Assembly (NCBI RefSeq): GCF_000485595.1
Contig: NW_014578214.1
Span: 34,916-58,591 of the forward strand
Direction of reading: 5' to 3'
DNA: 23,676 bases
Origin: Priapulus caudatus
Lineage: Eukaryota; Priapulida; Priapulimorpha; Priapulimorphida; Priapulidae
Position 1 is the stretch's first letter. Each line of letters starts with the position of its first letter. A model generated the notes under the pieces. It searched no databases, was not told the DNA's origin, and saw only the letters and a program-made list of their open reading frames with translations. The position numbers and the translations under genes are program-made. Below, piece by piece: positions 19,673 through 23,676 of the stretch.

Positions 19673-20786
19673 CCTCTCTCGTTTTCCCTTCCTCCATCTA
19701 TTTCTCTTGCTATCTCTCTCTCTATCTCTCTCTCTCTCTCTTCCTCTCTCTCCCTGCTTTCACTGTCTCCCTCTCTTGGTCTCCCTTCTTCCATCTATTT
19801 CTCTTGCTATCTCTTTCTCTATCTCTCTCGCTCTCTGTCTCCATCTATCTCGCACGCTCTCTCTTTCCCTATCTCTCTCTTGCTCGCTCTCGCTCTCTCC
19901 TTTTCTCTCACTACAATCCATCAGGAATATGTTGCCCATTATTAGCATAGCAGTGGAAACAATGGTTCGGACTAAATAGCCGGTTAAGCCCGCCGCACAC
20001 GCTGTGGAACTTGCTGCGCGATCGTCCACACGTGGAAGATGGCGCAGCAAGTTCCACATCGTGTGCGCATGCAAAATCCCTCGATCTGCGTCGTGTGGAA
20101 AATATCACACGTGTTTTATATTTTCTTCCACGTGTGGAAGATTAAACAGCGTGTGAGGAGTGGCTGTGTAAATTTCCACACTCAATTCGCATTGTTCGCT
20201 TGATTGTTCGCTTGGACGCATTGTATTTTTTTCTCAGCTCGCAGCTCGCAGCTCGCATATCAGGCAGCTCGCATAGAGGCATGTCCAAGAACTGATCGAT
20301 CAAACGTCGTGTGAACGCTCTCTTCAACGACGCTCCGTGTCCAAGCGAACAATCAAGAACAATGCGAATTGAGTGTGGAAATTTACACAGCCACTCCTCA
20401 CACGCTGCTCAATCTTCCACACGTGGAAGAAAATATCAAACACGTGTGATATTTTCCACACGAAGCAGATCGAGGGACTTTGCATCCGCACACGCTGTGA
20501 AACTTGCTGCGCCATCGTCGTCCACGATGGCGCAGCAAGTTCCACAGCGTGTGCGGCGAGCTTTAGGCTCATCATCCTTGATCAGTAATCCATCGATACC
20601 TCTACCAGCAGAATGGGCTAAGATATCTTTGCCTTATTAGGAATGTACTGTCAAAACCTTTATCAAACAAATTTGAGACCTTGCAGCATAAAAGGATATA
20701 AGAAGCTGACTTCGAGTTCTAAGAAGTAGATCTGTTGTTGTAGATTCTTTATGTACTCCACCTCAATGTTGCTGGTGTCGATTTTA
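11193..20786 (-). CDS. Multi-exon coiled-coil protein gene (overall model)
   Basis: Minus-strand gene model, in transcription order: 20786-20711, 19546-19471, 19162-19048, 18119-17935, 17641-17539, 15952-15797, 15343-15266, 12682-12524, 12131-11964, 11405-11193. All exons encode K/E/R/Q/L-rich heptad sequence with almost no Pro or Gly, typical of a long parallel coiled coil. From 19162 downstream every junction is phase-compatible (phase 1 at exon 3/4, phase 0 after that), which is the strongest support for the model. No signal peptide, membrane segment or catalytic motif is visible. The upstream end is incomplete: no start codon or promoter was found. The link between the first two exons is out of phase, so an exon or a correct boundary is missing there. 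The family is not recognised. Cytoskeletal, centrosomal or ciliary coiled coils are possible by composition only. Confidence 0.8.
11964..12131 (-). CDS. Coiled-coil gene exon 9
   Basis: The acceptor ttcttgcag is followed by 56 codons in phase 0: MGRLERINTSKDIESTS, then MKTRLTDVEGVKTNIERD, then VYQLRRDKSVLVDHVAELQQQ split across its end, with the donor CAG|gtaggt. The first ATG is internal and not taken as a start, because the acceptor sits directly before it and both neighbouring exons are in phase. The left-arm copy (6288-6456) is one base longer overall and frame-broken. Confidence 0.88.
12524..12682 (-). CDS. Coiled-coil gene exon 8
   Basis: The acceptor cactgcag is followed by 53 codons in phase 0 at both ends: EKTLKDQQEGRRTAEISEL, then VLLRDREKDLQRQVTQLTEQ, ending RSKCTKYIDD, with the donor GAT|gtatat. 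The intron before it (12683-15265) is the longest in the gene and holds transposon-like sequence. The left-arm copy is 5718-5887, 11 bp longer and out of frame. Confidence 0.88.
12832..12886. repeat. 19-bp perfect hairpin in the intron between exons 7 and 8
   Basis: tttcaggagtaaataatca (12832-12850) pairs with tgattatttactcctgaaa (12868-12886) across a 17-base loop. The left-arm copy (about 5503-5570) is altered. It may be the centre of a small palindromic element. Confidence 0.85.
13786..13796 (-). other. tRNA-like B box of a probable SINE fragment
   Basis: The minus strand reads AAAGGTCGTTGGATCGAATC CC, where GGATCGAATCC fits an RNA polymerase III B box (GGTTCGAATCC). It follows telomere-like CCCTAA units where the rest of a tRNA-like head would be expected. 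A convincing A box was not found, so this is only a tail-half of a tRNA-derived SINE. The left-arm counterpart (about 4525-4555) is garbled. Confidence 0.45.
13813..13830 (+). repeat. Three TTAGGG repeats
   Basis: Three perfect TTAGGG units. The left-arm equivalent at 4504-4521 has CCCTAA units. Confidence 0.9.
14044..14070 (+). repeat. (GGAC)n simple repeat
   Basis: Four to six ggac units with one variant (gcac), inside the composite insertion. Confidence 0.85.
14121..15265 (-). other. Intron between exons 7 and 8, part near exon 7
   Basis: Contains a GTTTTT/TTG simple repeat at about 14781-14820 (an AAC-type repeat on the minus strand) and otherwise plain AT-rich DNA. The left-arm equivalent is about 2988-4200. 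Confidence 0.6.
15266..15343 (-). CDS. Coiled-coil gene exon 7
   Basis: The acceptor ttgacag is followed by 26 codons, EEIRYVKHKLKEAEMSAD then QERYLRSK, and the donor AAG|gtagga. Phase is 0 at both ends, joining LR of exon 6 to EEIR and RSK to EKTL of exon 8. It is intact here. The left-arm equivalent at 2903-2987 has gained about seven bases and lost its frame. Confidence 0.85.
15797..15952 (-). CDS. Coiled-coil gene exon 6
   Basis: The acceptor tcttatag is followed by ATTCTGCAGACT and 52 codons in phase 0 at both ends: ILQTEDQLNKAKLLVEEKR, then EVLRKESSIREMEDKFYSST, then VSVQEAATKDLR. The donor is CGG|gtatgt. The frame is intact with strong heptad character. It is 156 nt, exactly twice the length of the next exon (78 nt), in keeping with symmetrical phase-0 exons in long coiled-coil genes. 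The left-arm copy at 2273-2423 is broken by indels. Confidence 0.88.
15953..17538 (-). other. Intron between exons 5 and 6
   Basis: AT-rich and unremarkable. Short frames on both strands lack splice support and homologous frames in the left-arm equivalent (about 594-2272). No repeat or RNA gene recognised. Confidence 0.6.
17539..17641 (-). CDS. Coiled-coil gene exon 5 (frame-damaged copy related to exon 3)
   Basis: The acceptor ttgtgcag is followed by GATATGGAGAGAGG and a sequence clearly homologous to exon 3; the recognisable core is EQLRADLMRKDA. A donor follows GTACAG. In this arm the frame is broken by an extra GA near the start, one missing G near the end and a C-to-T change creating a stop. 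The left-arm copy (483-593) has different errors. Taking the common reading of the two arms gives 34 open codons, phase 0 at both ends, which would join exon 4 to exon 6 in frame. So this is either a real exon with sequence errors in both arms or an old duplicated exon that has decayed. Confidence 0.55.
17800..17853 (-). repeat. Partial duplicate of the exon 4 3' end with its donor site
   Basis: About 50 bp almost identical to the end of exon 4 (the segment encoding LQSSEHKAEVFRNQ), followed by a GT donor (gtaccc). Upstream of it on the minus strand the sequence diverges into TA-rich DNA with no acceptor-like exon start. It lies in the intron after exon 4 and belongs to a roughly 200-bp tandem duplication marked by two copies of a motif like CTAGTGyAGATCArTGGTTAC (17660-17690 and 17865-17890). 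The left-arm equivalent is 258-312. It is probably not used as an exon, but it carries a duplicate 5' splice site. Confidence 0.7.
17935..18119 (-). CDS. Coiled-coil gene exon 4
   Basis: The acceptor gttgtttcag is followed by two codon-completing bases and 61 codons: DKTRSKRMMVEEIIDMKK, a Met/Lys/Glu-rich helix, then VEQKTIALQSSEHKAEVFRNQ split over its end. The donor is CAG|gtaacg, phase 0. The 5' border and acceptor are embedded in a ~140-bp tandem repeat that provides two further acceptor copies upstream. The 3' border and donor are duplicated about 80 bp downstream (17800-17853). The exon is intact and its phases fit both neighbours, so I am confident it is coding. Confidence 0.85.
18091..18490. 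repeat. Three-copy ~140-bp tandem repeat carrying the exon 4 splice acceptor
   Basis: Starts of the repeated block lie at 18091, 18235 and 18371. Each block has the first ~30 bp of exon 4 (catcatccgcttactgcg on the plus strand), its acceptor, an AAC-rich stretch and ggaatggcaatgac-like DNA. On the minus strand the acceptors fall at 18120/18121 (used in the model), 18264/18265 and 18400/18401. Only the innermost copy continues into a full exon with a donor. Confidence 0.85.
18633..18672. repeat. GCAC/CA microsatellite
   Basis: cgcatgcacgcacgcacgca followed by CA repeats, in the intron between exons 3 and 4. Confidence 0.9.
19048..19162 (-). CDS. Coiled-coil gene exon 3
   Basis: The acceptor tttttcag is followed by GAT ATG CAG, giving DMQREIDQLRADLRRKDTQ and then LELSEGEKLGLLDKVKVSE. 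Two donors are visible: AAG|gtatct (105 nt, phase 0) and GAAG|gtagct (115 nt, phase 1). I chose the second because exon 4 begins with two bases that complete a codon, and the junction then reads VSE-D-DKTR in frame. The exon resembles 17539-17641 at the nucleotide and protein level, so the two look like a duplicated exon pair separated by exon 4. Confidence 0.8.
19471..19546 (-). CDS. Coiled-coil gene exon 2
   Basis: On the minus strand the frame encodes ELANRTSSLHPV, then MTAEAEKMLSKLR, followed by a good donor gtacgt directly after AGG (phase 0). That joins in frame to the next exon at 19162. The 5' border is uncertain: the nearest AGs lie in cacgagag just upstream, the pyrimidine tract is weak, and an in-frame TGA sits shortly before. 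Neither acceptor choice gives a phase matching the exon at 20711-20786, so an intermediate exon or a sequence error is likely. A purine-rich tract (minus strand) and a fold-back transposon occupy the intron upstream. Confidence 0.55.
19630..19915. repeat. Long CT-rich pyrimidine tract
   Basis: Nearly 290 bp of CT dinucleotides and variants on the plus strand, with an internal near-repeat (ttcctccatctatttctctt at about 19690 and ttcttccatctatttctctt at about 19788), so part was duplicated. The open frames here (poly Ser/Leu or Arg/Glu) are low-complexity shadows. Confidence 0.95.
19985..20565. mobile_element. Fold-back (palindromic) non-autonomous DNA transposon
   Basis: Long terminal inverted repeats of about 230 bp (19985-20220 and 20333-20565) flank a ~110-bp centre. 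The ends read TAAGCCCGCCGCACACG and, inverted, TAAAGCTCGCCGCACACG. Each end is itself a hairpin (CGCACACGCTGTGGAACTTG pairing with its complement over a short loop; 19993-20070 and 20488-20556). Centre: tandem gcagctc units. No transposase frame and no clear target-site duplication were found, so the superfamily is left open. Confidence 0.88.
20711..20786 (-). CDS. Coiled-coil gene exon 1 of those found (internal)
   Basis: The minus strand reads a T-rich tract ending ttgttgcag, then one base completing a codon, then 25 codons beginning KIDTSNIEVEYIKNLQQQ and ending FLELE, followed by gtcagc as a possible donor. The stretch YIKNLQQQIYFLELE looks like a conserved helical segment, but I cannot tie it to a named family. 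The exon starts mid-codon, so more coding sequence lies upstream. The donor is not an ideal consensus. If translation ran on, the frame stays open a little further before a stop, so the 3' border is uncertain. Confidence 0.65.
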
Positions 20787-22036
20787 CTGCAACAATAACA
20801 TATTGCAGGTATGACGTCAGACATAAGAATCACAAAACATTTTGCCCTACCTTAACATTTCTGTATCACGCACGCCCAACGACTTCTAGAACGTTCAGTG
20901 ATATGTGACATGAGCTGATAATCACAAATTCATTTTAGAATTGACAGATTACAACCCGAGAGAAATCAACTGGATGGTCATCATTTTTCATGGTTAAACA
21001 TTTGAATATTAAGAGTGCAGAGAAGTGACTGTGCACGTATAAATCCAGCAAAAACGTATAACTCGTGTCCATGACATTATAAAGCAGTTAATAAATCAAT
21101 GAATAGGTGTAAATTGATCTATAAATGTTCTTATGACACAGTCAAGCATTAAATGGTATTGATGATGGTGGTAGTCCACCATAAAGAAGCCCAGGTCTAA
21201 TACTATTACTAATATCTGCAACCAAATCTGCTACACTGTGAGCTATGCTGTCAGTTAGCAGTTAGTCAATAGCAACAGGTAGTAATAACAATTATTATTA
21301 CATTAAATTAAATATATCTGCGACAGTGCCCGTTCACAATTAAATTAAAACAGACAATATTATATAAGTATGACAATGTCTATTAATCACTGTGTTAGAG
21401 TCAACAAGGTTGGTTCACACCTACTTATACATATGAGCAAGTAATGCATAAATCAAACATTTATTACACATATATATTAAATCTGACTTTAAAATTATCT
21501 TTATAAACATTATCAGAATTCTTATTATGCTTTTTCCTAATTTCACAAAAGACGATTCCTCTACTTTTAGGACACAAAAAACTCACTAGACGACTTAAAA
21601 TTGGCGTTCATTAATAAGAAAAACATTGGTAATAGGTTTATCAGAAGAAACACCAATATTCTTGCTGCGTCTGTAAGAGCATATACCATGAGAAAACCTC
21701 GACACATGCTTACCCCAATGACAATTGAAATATTATATCAAGGTTCAAACTTGGAATGCTGATATAATAGATAGACCCTAGTGTGAATATTAAAATTTAA
21801 TCTCTACTTCGTGAGTTGCAATCAGTGGCCTCTATTGTTACAGTCTTCACTTCATAACAAGTACATTTTAAAGCTTATGCCATGATTACATACAGTAGTC
21901 GAACAAGTAAATATTGATTGAGATTGAAAGCTGGCATTGATGACCAGAAGAAAATGGTTTAGTGTTTTCTTCATCAATAGTGTGTTTAAAACAATAACGA
22001 TATAAATAATAGAGGGTGGGAGTAACTTTATCATCA
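20787..22036. other. Non-coding stretch upstream of the first recognised exon
   Basis: AT-rich; no exon with a convincing acceptor/donor pair, repeat array or RNA gene was seen. Presumably intron, because the exon at 20711-20786 begins mid-codon. Confidence 0.5.
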
Positions 22037-22054
22037 CTTATTAACGCTGATAGG

Positions 22055-22491
22055 CAGTGGCACGTAGTTAGGGGGGAGGCAAAGGGGGCCAAATGTTGAT
22101 CCATAAGTAAAAAAAAGAAAAAAAGAAAGAATTGTTCTACTAAAAGAGAATTGTCCTAGTCAGAATGAAGGCTGTAGGCTTACATGTACTCAAAAGTGCC
22201 TGAAATACCATCTCCTGCAATCAACATTTTAAAAATGTTCTGGGGGCGGACCCCCATACCCCCGCCTGTTTTTCACCCCTCTCCTTTTATATATCTTGGT
22301 AGCAGAGAACAACGAACAAAAATGTCGCCTTTATGCATGGCGCCTGAAACAAAGATTGCAGAGCCGAGAGGTGGGGGAACGTAGGGTGTGGAGAGGGAGG
22401 CGGAGGAACCATTAAAATATTAAGTCATCCACCATTTTGCACAGTTTGCTGTTTTTGGCCCCCCTGTTAAAAAATCCTGGTTACGCCATTG
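22055..22491. mobile_element. Short non-autonomous hAT-type element
   Basis: 437 bp bounded by CAGTGGCACGTAGTTAGG and, inverted, CAATGGCGTAACCAGG, with the 8-bp direct repeat CTGATAGG outside both ends (22047-22054 and 22492-22499). An 8-bp duplication and CAGTGGCGTA-like termini fit the hAT superfamily. No transposase. It was inserted nine bases inside the end of the palindromic MITE, so it is the younger of the two. Confidence 0.85.
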
Positions 22492-22552
22492 CTGATAGGG
22501 TCTATGTCTCCCTGGGTACTGTCGGAACGTACCCTGGTAACTATCTGATATG

Positions 22553-22600
22553 GTTAGGGTTAGGGTAGGGTCAGGGTTAGGGTTAGCGTTAGGGTTAGGG
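22553..22600 (+). repeat. Interstitial TTAGGG-like repeats
   Basis: About eight TTAGGG units, some imperfect (TAGGG, TCAGGG, TTAGCG), forming the core between the inverted repeats of the MITE. Confidence 0.9.
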
Positions 22601-22727
22601 AGTAGGCGTAGGCGACTCCCTAGACTCGTTAGTGGACTAGGCGAGGTACGGTCTGGCATATTAGATAGTATCAGGGTACGTTCCGGCAGTACCCAGGGAG
22701 ACATAGACCCTGGCAGCCTTATTAACG

Positions 22728-23058
22728 GGTTTTCGTGGCCACAGTTTTTTAATCTAGAATATACTACAATTGTAAAATCAAATATAATTATGTGAAATCA
22801 CGCAATGATGGGTGCATTTCTAGTAAATTTCTTTAGGTAATACGTATAACAGACTCAATTCCGTCTGTTTACAGTGACTATAATGAATGATAATAATAAT
22901 AGAGATGAATCCTCATCACTATAATTAAGAACTATATCAAGATGAGACGGGATACCAGAGAAGTGTTGCCGAAAGGAGGTGTTGATCCTAACCGCTGAGC
23001 GCAGTTCCGCGGCAAGGTGCACGCGACGCGGGACTGTCCTACAACAGTATGCAGTGCT
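22728..23058. other. Unassigned stretch between the MITE and the hairpin
   Basis: AT-rich until about 22970, then GC-richer DNA leading to the hairpin. No feature recognised. Confidence 0.5.
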
Positions 23059-23116
23059 GGCAGCTATGGATCCGTGCGCCGAATGCACTAGGCCGGCGCA
23101 CGGATCCATAGCTGCC
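23059..23116. repeat. Perfect 22-bp inverted repeat (hairpin)
   Basis: ggcagctatggatccgtgcg cc (23059-23080) pairs perfectly with 23095-23116 across a 14-base loop. GC-rich and stable as RNA or as a DNA cruciform. No transposon ends or T-tract nearby identify it. Confidence 0.95.
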
Positions 23117-23136
23117 ACAGCGAACAGTCCGGATTC

Positions 23137-23600
23137 TTACGCGGGGGACACAGAGGGCGGAGATTTGGGACGTGGAGGAACTCGGCGACTTAGATGGGGG
23201 TCGTAACAGATGGGGGGCGAGAGCAAACTTTTGATTTCGCGGTGGTTCCATTTCCGTGTGGTCTTAGGCGTTTTCACTAAGTTGTACAGCGCCAATGACG
23301 CCTGTCCTATGTAACCATTGATAGTGAACATCAGAGAGATCGCACCCGATTGCATGAAGAAATGGATGAGGATGTTGTACGAGAGAGTATGCGCATTATG
23401 TGGCTATTCGTAACATCAACTGATTCCTCTGCGTATTGCTCTGCTCTGTGCTGCAACGTCATGACAGCAGTACCTACGTCGTGTTGAAGGCAACTGTCGA
23501 CAGCCGTCATGTTGAAGATGTGGCGACGTTGTTTTGCCTGAAGTTCTTCATGTAACGTGATGTTGTGCACACAATCGCCAACTCCTCAATATGATAGATT
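23137..23600 (-). other. Possible coding segment(s), unrecognised, frame-broken
   Basis: Two consecutive minus-strand frames look compositionally like protein. One (23570-23331) contains LHEELQAKQRRHIFNMTAVD and QHRAEQYAEESVDVTN. The next, in another frame (about 23390-23137), contains SGAISLMFTINGYIGQ and YNLVKTPKTTRKWNHREI. They overlap near 23340-23390, as if separated by a frameshift. No splice sites or family motifs settle it. It may be an exon of a neighbouring gene, a decayed transposon gene, or chance. Confidence 0.25.
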
Positions 23601-23676
23601 TGGATGACATTTGTCACGCGTAGTTAGTTTTTGCTGAACGGCGGCGTATATGACCGCCAGAGAAGTGTATAACTGT

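Larger units (their letters stand above)
22046..22717. mobile_element. Palindromic MITE with 9-bp target duplication, interrupted by a hAT-type element
   Basis: Ends GCTGATAGGGTCTATG and, inverted, GCTGCCAGGGTCTATG start ~55-bp terminal inverted repeats (22497-22552 and 22657-22711 for the parts beyond the insertion). CTTATTAAC lies directly outside both ends (22037-22045 and 22718-22726), a 9-bp target-site duplication typical of Mutator-like elements. Without the inserted element it is about 227 bp. The centre holds TTAGGG-like repeats. No coding capacity. Confidence 0.82.

Noticed and set aside
19594-20074. Ser/Leu-rich and Arg/Glu-rich frames in the pyrimidine tract
   Set aside because: Translations of CT dinucleotide repeats, with no flanking coding signal.

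Overview
The window looks like nuclear DNA of an animal, most likely an aquatic invertebrate. It has small exons with canonical AG/GT borders in large AT-rich introns, TTAGGG-type interstitial repeats, several non-autonomous DNA transposons and many microsatellites. There is no bacterial gene architecture, no operon, no CRISPR array and no recognisable rRNA or complete tRNA gene. The species cannot be named from the sequence.

The only gene I can support is a multi-exon gene on the minus strand for a long, charged, alpha-helical coiled-coil protein. Its exons run from about 20786 down to 11193: 20786-20711, 19546-19471, 19162-19048, 18119-17935, 17641-17539 (damaged), 15952-15797, 15343-15266, 12682-12524, 12131-11964 and 11405-11193. 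From 19162 onward the splice phases agree at every junction, giving about 390 consecutive residues of heptad-rich sequence. I do not recognise the family. A cytoskeletal, centrosomal or ciliary coiled coil would be the usual guess, but nothing proves it. The last exon runs into a 46-bp minisatellite that supplies the final residues and the stop codon.

The dominant structure is a giant inverted repeat. The left arm (about 205-8988) is the reverse complement of the right arm (about 9404-17900), around a 415-bp GT/CA-rich spacer that contains a (CA)n microsatellite. The left arm carries plus-strand copies of the same exons, all broken by small indels. Where I compared the arms, the differences are mostly one- to few-base indels in coding and non-coding DNA alike. 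That resembles uncorrected long-read error, so a fold-back (palindromic) read or assembly artefact must be excluded before this is treated as a real palindrome. If real, it is an inverted pseudogene beside its parent that could make a long hairpin RNA.

Region by region: 1-205 is unique flank with a transposon-like terminus; 205-8988 left arm; 8989-9403 spacer; 9404-17900 right arm with exons 5-10 of the gene; 17650-18490 local tandem duplications of exon 4 ends, including three splice-acceptor copies; 18500-19630 exons 2-3; 19630-19915 a pyrimidine tract; 19985-20565 a fold-back transposon; 20711-20786 the most upstream exon found; 20787-22036 nothing recognised; 22037-22726 a palindromic MITE interrupted by a small hAT element, both with target-site duplications; 23059-23116 a perfect hairpin; 23137-23600 weak minus-strand coding potential.
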